This document shows, piece after piece, positions 18,279 through 27,079 of a DNA stretch of 64,000 nt. Made by a program: the position numbers and the translations under genes. Positions within the stretch are counted from its first letter, which is position 1. Each line of letters opens with the position of its first letter. The notes below the pieces were generated by a model that made no database searches, was not told the origin of the DNA, and was given only the letters and a program-made list of their open reading frames with translations. Source of the stretch: Bacteroidota bacterium (lineage in GTDB: Bacteria; Bacteroidota; Bacteroidia; Bacteroidales; UBA10428); NCBI GenBank assembly GCA_023442525.1, contig JAEZZA010000017.1:248001-312000 (forward strand), in the 5' to 3' direction.

Positions 18279-20390
18279 GTGAATTCTCGCTTTCTTGCAA
18301 TATTCTTGGGTTTATGTATTTTAAATGCCTGTTTTGGGCGACCCGTCGACGAGAAATCCGGCGGTCAGGGCATTCTTTCGGCTGACCGGCAGAAAATTGA
18401 AAAGCTAACCGAAAAAGCCACCCACCTGGCTTCTGTAAAAAACGACAGCTGTCTTGTGGTTTCTGAAGAAGCATACAGGCTGGCAAAGGCAAACAACTCA
18501 CCTGAACTTCAGGCAGCCGCTTTGAATGTACGCACAAACTATTATTTCGAAAGGGAGCAATATATTGAAGCTCTGAAGTATCTGCCTGAGATGATTTCGC
18601 TATACACCTTGTCAGGCGATTCATCAGAAAAGGCATACGCTTACAATCTGTATGGTTTGTCGTCCTTTAACACGGGAATTTATGATCAGGCCCTGCAATC
18701 ATTTCACCATGCAATACGGATGGCAATTGAAATGCGTGATGATTACCTGCTGGCTATGGGTTACCACAATACCGGAGTATTATACGGTGCGCTTGACCGG
18801 CATAAAGAGGCAATGAATTTCTATCAGAAGGCACTCGACATTTACCGTATTTTGAAAGACCGCGACGGAGAGGCCTCAATAATGCAGAACATGGGTATCA
18901 TCCATGTCGCAAATAAGGATTACCGAAATGCTCTGGGATATTATTTGTCTGCATTGAAAGTATATGATGAGTTGCACGACAGTATTTCCATGGCCCAGAT
19001 ATATCTGAACCTGGGCAGTTCATATGAAGAACAAAGCGATTACTCCCGGGGGCTCTCATATTACCAAAAGGCCCTGAACATCTCACTCCGGAAGGATTAT
19101 AAATTCGGGATTGCATACAGTTATTTCAGCCTGGGTTCATTATACAGTAAAACCCGGGATTATTCGCAGGCACTTGAAAATCTGCAGAAAAGCCTGTACT
19201 ATTCACGAATAATTGCCCTGGTTGAAAATGAGGTCGACTGCCACAAAGAGCTTTCAGCTGTTTACTTTGCCCTTGGAAATTACAAAGCTGCATATGAAGA
19301 GCTAAATGATTATAATACCTTACACGATTCCTTATACAGTGATAAGGTTCAACAGAACCTTGCCGAGGCGGAAATGAGGTTGAAAACCGAAATGAAAGAC
19401 AGGGAAATTGAAGACCTGAAAAATGCCCGGCAAAAGGCAATACGCGATATGATCCGAAGAACAACAGGACTAATTGCGATTGTTGCACTGACTATCATTG
19501 TTATAGTGGTATCCATCTATTATAGCCGAACGCTGAAAAAGGCTAACAGCATGCTTAAAGATGAAATCAATGAACGGGCAAAAGCTGAGAAAGAACTGAT
19601 CAGTATAAAACAGAACCTCGAAGAAAGAGTCCTTTCGCGTACAAAAGAATTAGAACAGGCCAAAATTAAAGCTGAGGAATCCGATCGCCTGAAATCAGCA
19701 TTTATAGCAAATATGAGCCATGAAATCCGGACACCACTGAATGCCATAACCGGCTTTTCGGGATTGCTCCTGCGTGATGATATACCGCCTGAAAAACGAA
19801 AAGAGTACAATGATCAGGTGATTAAAAATAACAAGATACTGGTGAACCTGATCGAAGATTTGATTGATACCTCTAAAATTGAATCCGGAAATCTTCAGCT
19901 TCATTCCTCGCTGGTGAATATCAGGCAGTTTCTATACAGGTTGAATGAACCGATTCTCGAAAATCTGGCACGTAAAAGCAAGTCAGGTATTGAAATCATT
20001 ATGGACGAGCCACTTTCCGGAGCCGACTCTTTAGTAGCAGATCCTGTCCGGTTGCAACAGGTTCTGTGGCATATACTGGATAATGCAGTTAAGTTTACCA
20101 GGGAAGGAGTAATCCGGTATGGCTGTACCAGCAATCACGAAAACCTGATCTTTTATGTAGATGATACAGGAATTGGAATTCCCGAAACATTGAAAGAAGT
20201 TGTATTTGAAAAGTTCCGTCAACTCGATGAATCAGCGAAAAGGAAATTCGGTGGTACCGGACTTGGACTATATTATGCAAGGAAGATTGCGACCATGATG
20301 GACGGTAATCTCTGGTTTGAATCAAAAAAGGAAGGCGGAACCATATTTTACTTCTCGGTTCCAAAAAGAAACAAGATCTCAGATAACTGA
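18279..20390 (+). CDS. TPR-repeat sensor histidine kinase with lipoprotein-like signal
   Basis: The 703-residue protein starts at a GTG and opens with an N-terminal export signal that ends in a lipobox-like CILNAC. Residues about 40-350 form roughly six TPR repeats (for example YDQALQSFHHAIRMA; HKEAMNFYQKALDIY; YRNALGYYLSALKVY). A membrane segment lies near 394-412 (GLIAIVALTIIVIVVSIYY), followed by a coiled coil, a HisKA domain with phosphoacceptor H481 (ANMSHEIRTPLNA) and an HATPase domain (HILDNAVKFTREG; DDTGIGIP; GTGLGLYYARKIATMMDG). There is no receiver domain. Outside TPRs probably sense a protein or peptide ligand and signal to the cytoplasmic kinase. No partner regulator is nearby. 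Confidence 0.92.
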   Translation: MNSRFLAIFLGLCILNACFGRPVDEKSGGQGILSADRQKIEKLTEKATHLASVKNDSCLVVSEEAYRLAKANNSPELQAAALNVRTNYYFEREQYIEALKYLPEMISLYTLSGDSSEKAYAYNLYGLSSFNTGIYDQALQSFHHAIRMAIEMRDDYLLAMGYHNTGVLYGALDRHKEAMNFYQKALDIYRILKDRDGEASIMQNMGIIHVANKDYRNALGYYLSALKVYDELHDSISMAQIYLNLGSSYEEQSDYSRGLSYYQKALNISLRKDYKFGIAYSYFSLGSLYSKTRDYSQALENLQKSLYYSRIIALVENEVDCHKELSAVYFALGNYKAAYEELNDYNTLHDSLYSDKVQQNLAEAEMRLKTEMKDREIEDLKNARQKAIRDMIRRTTGLIAIVALTIIVIVVSIYYSRTLKKANSMLKDEINERAKAEKELISIKQNLEERVLSRTKELEQAKIKAEESDRLKSAFIANMSHEIRTPLNAITGFSGLLLRDDIPPEKRKEYNDQVIKNNKILVNLIEDLIDTSKIESGNLQLHSSLVNIRQFLYRLNEPILENLARKSKSGIEIIMDEPLSGADSLVADPVRLQQVLWHILDNAVKFTREGVIRYGCTSNHENLIFYVDDTGIGIPETLKEVVFEKFRQLDESAKRKFGGTGLGLYYARKIATMMDGNLWFESKKEGGTIFYFSVPKRNKISDN

Positions 20391-20407
20391 ACGGATATAA
20401 AATAGGA

Positions 20408-20431
20408 AAGCCTTTACGTGTGTAAAGGCTT
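20408..20431. terminator. Possible weak terminator hairpin between convergent genes
   Basis: A 10-base perfect stem, AAGCCTTTAC (20408-20417) with GTAAAGGCTT (20422-20431), has a four-base loop and sits 18 bases after the kinase stop. There is no T-tract on the plus strand and only a short T-rich stretch on the minus strand, so it could serve either gene weakly. Confidence 0.45.
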
Positions 20432-20518
20432 CCGGTGGATTACGAATTAATCGTTAGGGTTAATGTATAGTAAAAGTATAAAAAATGTTTACAATACAAA
20501 CTTCTGCCACCGTTTTTT

Positions 20519-21370
20519 TTATTCCACATTCAATTCATTAACTACCGACCTGATTCTGACCAGCCTGGTTAGAAGTTCTTCGAGTAAATCCAGCCGCAGC
20601 ATATTTGCTCCGTCCGATTTGGCAAGCATGGGTTCAGGATGAGTTTCAATGAAAATACCGTCTACATTTACAGCGACGCCGGCTCGGGCAAGGGTTTCAA
20701 TCATTTCGGGACGGCCGCCGCTTACACCGGAATTCTGATTTGGCTGTTGCAAAGAATGTGTAATATCAATAACTACGGGATATCCGAATTTTTTCATCTC
20801 GGCAATGCCCCTGAAATCAACAATCAGATCGTGATATCCAAACATGGTTCCCCTGTCGGTGAGAATTACATGGTTGTTGCCCGAATGTACCACTTTGTCG
20901 ACAGCGAATTTCATGGATTCGGGCGACAGGAACTGACCTTTTTTAATATTAACGGTTTTGGTTGTTTTTGCTGCCGCTTCCAGGAGATCGGTTTGCCGGC
21001 ATAAAAAGGCGGGTATTTGCAGTACATCTACATATTGCGATGCAAAATAGGCTTCTTCCGGAGAATGTATATCGGTAAGTACCGGAATTGCCAGTTCTTT
21101 CCTGATATCCCTCAGAACTTCAAGGCCAGGTCTATCTCCAATGCCGGTAAATGAATCGTGCCTTGACCGGTTTGCTTTCTTGTAGGAACTCTTGAATATA
21201 AAAGGAATTCTGAGTTTATCCGTAATATCAACTATCCTGCGGGCAACTTCAAAACACAATTCGCGGCTTTCCACCACGCAAGGTCCTGCTATAAGAAAAA
21301 AGTTGCCACTTGCGGAATTCCTGATCTGGGGTATTGATGTTATAGTGTCCATGGAGTGAAGTGTTATCAA
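20519..21370 (-). CDS. kdsA: 3-deoxy-8-phosphooctulonate synthase
   Basis: The 283-residue enzyme condenses arabinose 5-phosphate with phosphoenolpyruvate to make KDO 8-phosphate, a precursor of the inner core of lipopolysaccharide. The family motifs FLIAGPCVVESREL, IFKSSYKKANRSR, TDIHSPEEA and GTMFGYHDLIVDFRG are present in order, followed by VVIDITHSLQQPN near 200. The length is normal. It is the last gene of the probable operon SDR-thioesterase-rarA-kdsA, only three bases after rarA. Confidence 0.96.
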   Translation of the reverse strand: MITLHSMDTITSIPQIRNSASGNFFLIAGPCVVESRELCFEVARRIVDITDKLRIPFIFKSSYKKANRSRHDSFTGIGDRPGLEVLRDIRKELAIPVLTDIHSPEEAYFASQYVDVLQIPAFLCRQTDLLEAAAKTTKTVNIKKGQFLSPESMKFAVDKVVHSGNNHVILTDRGTMFGYHDLIVDFRGIAEMKKFGYPVVIDITHSLQQPNQNSGVSGGRPEMIETLARAGVAVNVDGIFIETHPEPMLAKSDGANMLRLDLLEELLTRLVRIRSVVNELNVE

Positions 21371-21373
21371 TAT

Positions 21374-22663
21374 TTAATACTTATAGCTGTCTTTCCATAA
21401 TCGTTTCAGCCTTTCTCGAATTTCCCTTTCTCTTGCATTTTCCTGCGGGTCGTAAATAATATTCCCTTTTATGGCCTCAGGCAAAAATTCTTCCCGGGTG
21501 AAATTCCCTTCGTAATCATGCGCGTACTTGTAATCTTCGCCATATCCCAGTTCTTTCATGAGAGATGTAGGCGCATTTCGGATATTCAGAGGTACCGGCA
21601 AATCACCTTTCTCTTTCACAAGCGACAAGGCATCGTTAATAGCTTTGTAGGATGAGTTGCTCTTGGGTGACGTAGCCAGGTAAATTGCGGTTTCCGAAAG
21701 TATGATCCTTGATTCTGGCCATCCGATCAGATTAATTGCCTGAAAGCAGGCAGTTGCCAGAAGCAGGGCATTGGGATTTGCCAGGCCAATGTCTTCAGAT
21801 GCAAGAATTACCATTCGCCGTGCAATGAATTTCGGGTCTTCTCCGCCTTCAACCATTCGTGCCAGCCAATAAACAGCGGCATTCGGATCGCTCCCTCTCA
21901 ACGATTTGATAAAAGCCGAAATGATATCGTAATGCTGCTCACCGCTCTTATCGTACAATGCGATCTTTTCCTGAACAATGTCCATTACAGCCTTATCGGT
22001 GATAATAATTTCAGGTGATGAAGAAGAAAGAGTATTAACAACCAGTTCCAGTATGTTCATCAGTTTCCGGGCATCTCCGCCCGATAACCGGAAAAGAGCA
22101 GTTGTCTCGGGTACTGAAATATTAAACTGTTTAAGGAAGTAATCTTCCGATACAGCTCTGTTCAGTATCTGGTTCAGTTCGTCTTTACCGAGCGATTTAA
22201 GTACATATACCTGGCACCGCGATAAAAGGGGAGAGATAACCTCGAATGAAGGATTTTCAGTTGTAGCGCCGATAAGGGTAACGATACCCTGTTCGACTGA
22301 GCCAAGTAATGAATCCTGCTGCGATTTATTAAAGCGGTGGATTTCATCGATGAACAGAATGGGAGGGGGCTGGTTGAAAAATTGCTGCTTTTTTGCCTTT
22401 TCAATGGTCTCCCGTACATCTTTAACCCCTGCATGCACCGCGCTTAGCTGATAAAAGGGACGGTTAAGCCTGTTGGCAATAATTCGTGCCAGTGTAGTCT
22501 TTCCAACCCCGGGAGGACCCCAGAGTATAAATGAAGGGATATTTCCGCTTTCAATGCTTTTCCTTAATATGGCATTATTTCCCACCAGGTGCTCCTGCCC
22601 CACGTATGAGTCAAGATCCGAAGGCCTCATTCTGTCGGCAAGCGGTTGGTTGGTTGCGTTCAT
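21374..22663 (-). CDS. rarA: Replication-associated recombination protein A (AAA ATPase)
   Basis: The 429-residue clamp-loader-like ATPase acts at stalled replication forks. It begins PLADRMRPSDLDSYVGQEHL, carries Walker A GPPGVGKTT near residue 49, Walker B LFIDEIHRFNKSQQD near 103, a sensor-1 GATTENPSFE near 134, and the C-terminal MgsA domain (KSLRGSDPNAAVYWLARM, RRMVILASEDIGLANP). Length fits the family. It overlaps the upstream thioesterase gene by four bases and is followed by kdsA after three, so the three are translationally linked. Confidence 0.96.
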   Translation of the reverse strand: MNATNQPLADRMRPSDLDSYVGQEHLVGNNAILRKSIESGNIPSFILWGPPGVGKTTLARIIANRLNRPFYQLSAVHAGVKDVRETIEKAKKQQFFNQPPPILFIDEIHRFNKSQQDSLLGSVEQGIVTLIGATTENPSFEVISPLLSRCQVYVLKSLGKDELNQILNRAVSEDYFLKQFNISVPETTALFRLSGGDARKLMNILELVVNTLSSSSPEIIITDKAVMDIVQEKIALYDKSGEQHYDIISAFIKSLRGSDPNAAVYWLARMVEGGEDPKFIARRMVILASEDIGLANPNALLLATACFQAINLIGWPESRIILSETAIYLATSPKSNSSYKAINDALSLVKEKGDLPVPLNIRNAPTSLMKELGYGEDYKYAHDYEGNFTREEFLPEAIKGNIIYDPQENAREREIRERLKRLWKDSYKY

Positions 22664-23070
22664 TGGCTGAAGTATTTTCGTACGGCTTCGAGAAAAAATT
22701 CAGGACAACGCCGGATTCGCCTGGTTTTTGCATCAACAAAAACCAGTACCGTATTTCCTGTACATATTAATTTATTATCGGAATTATAGATTTCATAATC
22801 AATGTCAAGCCTGCTTTCAGGCAGGGTTTTCAGGCATGATTTTACTTTCAGTAGCTCGTCATAAAGAGCAGGCACTTTGTAATCCACATGAAGACTTCTT
22901 ACCGGCATGATGATTCCCTGATCTTCAATCTCCCGGTAACTGATTCCAAGCGATCGGATCATTTCAGTGCGTGCTACCTCAAAATACTCGGGATAATGGC
23001 CATAGTACATGTAACCCATCCGGTCGGTTTCTCCGTAACGTACCCTGATTTGACTTTCGCTGCTATACAT
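22660..23070 (-). CDS. Acyl-CoA thioesterase, 4HBT hotdog family
   Basis: The 136-residue protein is a single hotdog domain of the YbgC / 4-hydroxybenzoyl-CoA thioesterase type, hydrolysing acyl-CoA thioesters. The catalytic Asp lies in RYGETDRMGYMYYGHYPEYF near residue 16, and FEVARTEMIRSLG follows in the usual place. The substrate chain is not known. Its stop overlaps the start of rarA, and the SDR gene ends 32 bases upstream. Confidence 0.9.
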   Translation of the reverse strand: MYSSESQIRVRYGETDRMGYMYYGHYPEYFEVARTEMIRSLGISYREIEDQGIIMPVRSLHVDYKVPALYDELLKVKSCLKTLPESRLDIDYEIYNSDNKLICTGNTVLVFVDAKTRRIRRCPEFFLEAVRKYFSQ

Positions 23071-23102
23071 GATCGATGTTAATAACTGGTTCTTTATTTG
23101 TT

Positions 23103-23921
23103 TTATTTTAATGGTGAATCAGGTTCATTGGCCATTTTTACGTAAGCAGCGTATTCCAGGAAACGGGGGGCAATGCGTTTGACCAGCGCTGTCATTTTAC
23201 CCTCCAGCGTAAGGATCACATAATTCCTTCTGCGCTTTACAGCATGAATTATCGCTTGTGCCACTTCAACGGGTTGCATCATCTTTTCTTCTTCCCGGGG
23301 CGTAAAACCCTGGGGACTTCCATCAGCAGTGAGGGCTTTTTTTCGAATATCCGATTTGGTGAACCCTGCACAAAGAACAAGAACATGTAATCCGTTTCTG
23401 AGGTTTTCTATCCGAAGCGTTTCAAGAAATCCATGAAGTGCATATTTTGAAGCGGAATAGCCTGTGCGACCAGGCAGACCGATAAACCCCGCTACTGAAG
23501 ATACCCCGATCACCGATCCTTTCGACCGGATTAGATGGGGAAGAGCATATTTGGTGCATATCACGGCTCCCCAGAAATTCACGTCGAATAACTTTTTCAA
23601 TACGCTGATATCAACATCTCTGAAAAGGGCACGCATGGAAATGCCTGCATTATTAACCAGAATATCAATCCTTCCGAATTTTTCAATTGTAATATTGATC
23701 AAATCCTTACAATCTTCTTCAACAGTAACATCTGTAACCACGGCAAGTGCTTCCTGACCTGATTTTCGTATCGATTCGGCTGCTTCCTCAATTAAATCCT
23801 TTCGTCGCGCAGCAAGGACAACCTTAGCACCAGCTTTGGCAAATTCGAGCGACGTTGCAAGTCCAATACCCGATGAAGCACCGGTTACAATTACTACTTT
23901 ATCTTTCATGGCAGGGTTCAT
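23103..23921 (-). CDS. Short-chain dehydrogenase/reductase
   Basis: The 272-residue protein is a classical SDR with the NAD(P)-binding TGASSGIG motif near residue 14, the NNAGIS motif near 91, the catalytic Ser in IGVSSVAG, and YSASK near 155. Basic residues after the second strand (AARRKDLIEE) suggest NADP(H). Start codons at 23921 and 23909 are both possible. The C-terminal part (KRRRNYVILTLEGKMTALVK) resembles the DltE/YqjQ-type SDRs acting on lipids or sugars, but no substrate can be named. It is probably the first gene of the operon leading to rarA and kdsA. Confidence 0.9.
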   Translation of the reverse strand: MNPAMKDKVVIVTGASSGIGLATSLEFAKAGAKVVLAARRKDLIEEAAESIRKSGQEALAVVTDVTVEEDCKDLINITIEKFGRIDILVNNAGISMRALFRDVDISVLKKLFDVNFWGAVICTKYALPHLIRSKGSVIGVSSVAGFIGLPGRTGYSASKYALHGFLETLRIENLRNGLHVLVLCAGFTKSDIRKKALTADGSPQGFTPREEEKMMQPVEVAQAIIHAVKRRRNYVILTLEGKMTALVKRIAPRFLEYAAYVKMANEPDSPLK

Positions 23922-23975
23922 TTACCCGATAAAAGTAAATAATTATAGAATAAGAATCCGAGGTGTTAATAACAA

Positions 23976-24003
23976 TAAAAAAAGGCGGAGATTGTACTCC
24001 GCC
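23976..24003 (-). terminator. Rho-independent terminator after the LolA-like gene
   Basis: On the minus strand GGCGGAG (24003-23997) pairs with CTCCGCC (23990-23984) around a six-base loop and is followed by seven T residues. It lies 25 bases beyond the stop of the gene at 24028 and so ends that transcript before the SDR operon. Confidence 0.85.
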
Positions 24004-24027
24004 GTAATATGTCGCAATAAATAGTTT

Positions 24028-24774
24028 TTACTGTACCGATCCGGTAAACTTGAATACGTCGTCCGGAATATCGGTGTCCAGTTCAATGCTTTCAAACTTG
24101 ATAGCCTGCACGGTCTGACCTCCTATACGGGTGTCGATAGAATATGGCATTACCAGGCCATTTGAGGCTTCCCTGTAATCGCTGTAGTACACATCAATTT
24201 CCTGACCTGCCATCTGGCCTGTTGCGGGAGTCTGTTTAACCATTAACGGTAAATTGGTTTCACTGTCGAAAAAATAGGTGATTGTCATTTCATCTTCACC
24301 CTTTCCTTTATTTTTTATCATTTTAACCTGGTGACAGGTGACACCATCAACATCGGCTGAGCCTTCATATACAACCTCATGACCTTTTTTAGCATAATCG
24401 ATAAATGCATCTTCGAAATCAGATTCCTGAACTACACTCTTTTTCTGCTCATCCGGGATGAGTTGGGGATTCGGATCGCCCATAAACGGATTCAGAGTCC
24501 ATGCATTTTCGCCGTCGTATGCCTGTGGGATAAGTTTCTGACCCATGACATCAACCGATATCATAAATTTATTCGGAGCTTTACGCAACATTTCAAATGC
24601 AAAATCTCCCTGTGGTGTAGGTACTGTTCCTGTAAACTTTGCCGTTTTTACTGCTTTCCATTTTTCAACCCCTCCGATACTTTCAAGATATTTGCTGACA
24701 ATACCATCGGCGGTCTGAGACATGCAGTAAACCGTAATTGCAGAAAGGAACAAAACCGATACGAGTTTTTTCAT
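24028..24774 (-). CDS. Secreted LolA-like / outer-membrane lipoprotein-sorting-type protein
   Basis: From the ATG at 24774 the protein has 248 residues, with a signal peptide (MKKLVSVLFLSAITVYCMSQ). The mature part resembles the LolA/LolB-fold proteins of Bacteroidota annotated as outer membrane lipoprotein-sorting proteins: ADGIVSKYLESIGGVEKWKA, FAFEMLRKAPNKF, AYDGENAWTLNPF, then a strand-rich half ending IELDTDIPDDVFKF. It probably binds a lipid or lipoprotein in the periplasm, but a true LolA role is not shown. The reading frame extends to 24816, but that start would lie inside a perfect -7 promoter element. A strong terminator follows. Confidence 0.83.
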   Translation of the reverse strand: MKKLVSVLFLSAITVYCMSQTADGIVSKYLESIGGVEKWKAVKTAKFTGTVPTPQGDFAFEMLRKAPNKFMISVDVMGQKLIPQAYDGENAWTLNPFMGDPNPQLIPDEQKKSVVQESDFEDAFIDYAKKGHEVVYEGSADVDGVTCHQVKMIKNKGKGEDEMTITYFFDSETNLPLMVKQTPATGQMAGQEIDVYYSDYREASNGLVMPYSIDTRIGGQTVQAIKFESIELDTDIPDDVFKFTGSVQ

Positions 24775-24813
24775 AATGTTTAGTTTTGGATTTAATTTTA
24801 TATAAATAAGCGA

Positions 24814-24821
24814 CAAAGGTA
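24814..24821 (-). promoter_or_regulatory. Candidate -7 element for the LolA-like gene
   Basis: The minus strand reads TACCTTTG, an exact TAnnTTTG, 39 bases before the ATG at 24774. A TTTG is seen further upstream, but only 15 bases away. The position rules against the longer start at 24816. Confidence 0.4.
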
Positions 24822-24927
24822 TGTTTTTGCCAGAAGCAAAACCTTATTCCTCAGAAAATAAATTAAACATTTCAATCATTTTTGTAATGTTTGTGAGAGT
24901 TGATCGTCTTGATTAAAAACAGGCAAT

Positions 24928-25434
24928 ATGAAAAAAATATTCTTAGGAATTGGGATACTCCTGATAACTGTATCGGGATATGGGCAGAAAAACATGATAG
25001 ACAATGTATTTGAAAAATACTCGGGAGCCAAAGGATTTGTTACCGTTAGTATTTCGGGAGATATGCTCAATATGATGACAAAAGCCGAAATGGAAAGAAG
25101 GGATACGGTAATTCAATCTAAACTGTCTGCAATACGGATCCTGGCCATGGATGAAAATTGTGAAAAGCAGTCGAATATAAACTTCAAGTCGGAGATCTTT
25201 GACAAGCTCGACAAAGCAGTTTACAAAGAAATGGTCAGCGTAAAGAAAACGGGCGAAGATGTGTTGATAATGATAAAGGAAAAAGGTGGTCACATCAGTG
25301 AAATGCTCGTTTTGGTCGGAGGCTCAAAGACCAATGCACTGGTACATATAACAGGTGATATACTGTTACGTGAGATGAACGATATGATGGGCAGATTTCC
25401 AATGAGAGGTCTGGATCACATGGACTGGAAATAA
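24928..25434 (+). CDS. DUF4252 secreted protein, copy 1
   Basis: The 168-residue protein has a signal peptide (KKIFLGIGILLITVSGYGQ) and a DUF4252 domain of unknown function that starts NMIDNVFEKYSGAKGFVTVS. It is clearly related to the protein at 26537 (shared F-E-K-Y-S-G-A and a late LMVIGG/LVLVGG strand with a final gly-D-I segment). No lipobox or catalytic residues are seen. It lies 30 bases before an ECF sigma gene, so it is probably co-transcribed with it. DUF4252 genes often accompany such sigma factors in Bacteroidota, but the function is unknown. Confidence 0.88.
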   Translation: MKKIFLGIGILLITVSGYGQKNMIDNVFEKYSGAKGFVTVSISGDMLNMMTKAEMERRDTVIQSKLSAIRILAMDENCEKQSNINFKSEIFDKLDKAVYKEMVSVKKTGEDVLIMIKEKGGHISEMLVLVGGSKTNALVHITGDILLREMNDMMGRFPMRGLDHMDWK

Positions 25435-25464
25435 AAATTAAAATAAACGAAGCAACAGGCCGGC

Positions 25465-26007
25465 ATGGATTTACATGGTTTCAGGGAGCAGATTATTCCA
25501 TTAAATGGTAAATTATACCATTATGCCTGCCTGCTGTTGCGCGATCAAAACGAAGCCCGGGATGCAGTTCAGGAAGTATATCTTAAATTGTGGAAGATAA
25601 GAGATTCACTGGAACAGTATAACAGCCTGGAGGCCTTCGCGATGAAAGTAACAAGGAACTGGTGCCTCGACCGTTTAAAAGCCCGCAAACCGCTTTACAT
25701 CGAGAGTTACCAGCCCTGGGTTGAAAACAGGTCGGATGAAGATCCGCAGAAGATACTCGAACAAAACGAAAACCTGAATGTGCTGCTGAAACTAATGGAA
25801 AAACTCCCTGAACAGCAAAAGCTTGTAATTCAGCTTCGCGATATAGAAAGCAAGGATTTTGAAGAAATCGCGGAAATTATGGACATGAATGTAAATGCTG
25901 TTCGCGTGTGTTTATCAAGAGCCCGCGTAAAAATGAGAGAAGAAATTGCCAAGTATGAATCAGATGGAAAATTATCAAATTCACCGGTTACTGGAAAAAT
26001 TCTTTGA
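25465..26007 (+). CDS. RNA polymerase sigma factor, ECF subfamily
   Basis: The 180-residue protein has sigma region 2 (residues about 10-75: LYHYACLLLRDQNEARDAVQ, then VYLKLWKIRDSLEQY, AFAMKVTRNWCLDRLKARK) and region 4 (about 110-160: MEKLPEQQKLVIQLRDIES, then FEEIAEIMDMNVNAVRVCLS). It would direct polymerase to a specific promoter set. Its 3' end overlaps the start of the next gene, a single-pass membrane protein that is the probable anti-sigma factor, and DUF4252 genes flank the pair. Confidence 0.95.
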   Translation: MDLHGFREQIIPLNGKLYHYACLLLRDQNEARDAVQEVYLKLWKIRDSLEQYNSLEAFAMKVTRNWCLDRLKARKPLYIESYQPWVENRSDEDPQKILEQNENLNVLLKLMEKLPEQQKLVIQLRDIESKDFEEIAEIMDMNVNAVRVCLSRARVKMREEIAKYESDGKLSNSPVTGKIL

Positions 26008-26530
26008 GGGAAACACCTCAATTGAGGAAGAAAAAGCCCTTCAGAATTATTTCGCGTCGGATACTTCCGGGGATACCGAATGGCGTTTGCTGAAGCGACA
26101 ATTCGATCTGTTCGCCTCGGCAAGAGATCTGAAGTTTAATTCTCTGGATCTTGAATCAGAAATTTTACAAAAAATCGAAGACTTCGAGAAGCAGAAAATC
26201 GAGGAGCCTAAACGGAGTTTCCCTTTAACACGATTTCTGGTTGCAGCTTCCATTTCGCTGGCGGTAATTCTGTCCGGTGTTTTCATTCTGCGGTCGAAAA
26301 AAAATGGTCCCACCGATACATTTGCCGATCCTCAGCTTGCATACGCTGAAACTCAGAAAGCTTTACTATTTGTCTCGCAGAAATTAAATGAGGGAATGAA
26401 ACCTCTTGACAATATAAATAAGATAAAGGATGCCACCGGTCAGCTTAAAAATCTTGAAAAAATGGATGAAAGTCTCGGTATGCTTAACCTGGTTTCATTT
26501 ATAAATCATTCGTCTAATTTGAAAAAATAA
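25955..26530 (+). CDS. Probable anti-sigma factor, single-pass membrane protein
   Basis: From the ATG at 25955 (or 25964) the protein has 191 (188) residues. The N-terminal cytoplasmic part is acidic and helical (RLLEKFFEGNTSIEEEKALQ near 10-29), a type common in Bacteroidota anti-sigma proteins, and one membrane segment (FLVAASISLAVILSGVFIL) follows near residue 90. The C-terminal ~85 residues would be periplasmic. The zinc-binding HxxxCxxC motif of ZAS anti-sigma factors is absent. The start overlaps the sigma gene by 53 bases, which fits translational coupling. The assignment rests on topology and context, not on a conserved motif. Confidence 0.72.
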   Translation: MNQMENYQIHRLLEKFFEGNTSIEEEKALQNYFASDTSGDTEWRLLKRQFDLFASARDLKFNSLDLESEILQKIEDFEKQKIEEPKRSFPLTRFLVAASISLAVILSGVFILRSKKNGPTDTFADPQLAYAETQKALLFVSQKLNEGMKPLDNINKIKDATGQLKNLEKMDESLGMLNLVSFINHSSNLKK

Positions 26531-26536
26531 CATATC

Positions 26537-27070
26537 ATGAAAACAAGAATTCTTCTTCTAATCAGCCTGCTATTCGGATTCACCGGCATTCTGAACTCAC
26601 AAAGTATTATCGATAATCTTTTCGAAAAATACTCAGGCGCCGAAGGATATACATCGGTATACATATCAAAATATATGTTTGATATGTTCCGGAATAATGA
26701 AACCAAACCATCTAAAATGGGCGAGGAAGATCTGGAACAGGTAATAAGCAAACTCGATGGTATCAAAATACTGGTTACAGATGATGATCCTGCAACTACC
26801 GCTAGCGTCAATCTTTATAAGGAAGTAATGAAACTCATACCGGGTTCTCCTTATAAAGAAGTGATGGTTGTTAAGGAAAAAGATAAGGATATTAAATTTT
26901 ACGCAAAGGAAAACAAGGACAAAAGAGTTGCCGAATTACTCATGGTTATCGGCGGAACCGACCAGAATGTGCTGATCAGCATCGTTGGAGATATCGATAT
27001 GAAAAACATTTCAAAGCTGGCTAAGACCATGAATGTAGAGGGAATGGAAAATCTTGATAAAATCAAATAG
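26537..27070 (+). CDS. DUF4252 secreted protein, copy 2
   Basis: The 177-residue protein has a signal peptide (MKTRILLLISLLFGFTGIL, then NSQ) and a DUF4252 domain starting IIDNLFEKYSGAEGYTSVYI. It is a paralogue of the protein at 24928, with the same late MVIGG strand and a closing IVGDIDM segment. It lies six bases after the probable anti-sigma gene and is the last gene of the module. The function is unknown; both copies probably sit in the periplasm or outer surface and may be regulated by, or signal to, the sigma factor. Confidence 0.87.
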   Translation: MKTRILLLISLLFGFTGILNSQSIIDNLFEKYSGAEGYTSVYISKYMFDMFRNNETKPSKMGEEDLEQVISKLDGIKILVTDDDPATTASVNLYKEVMKLIPGSPYKEVMVVKEKDKDIKFYAKENKDKRVAELLMVIGGTDQNVLISIVGDIDMKNISKLAKTMNVEGMENLDKIK

Positions 27071-27079
27071 CCCGGAACT

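Noticed and set aside
18070..18636. A 188-codon minus-strand frame.
   Set aside because: It runs antisense to the RNase P RNA and the histidine kinase, both strongly supported.
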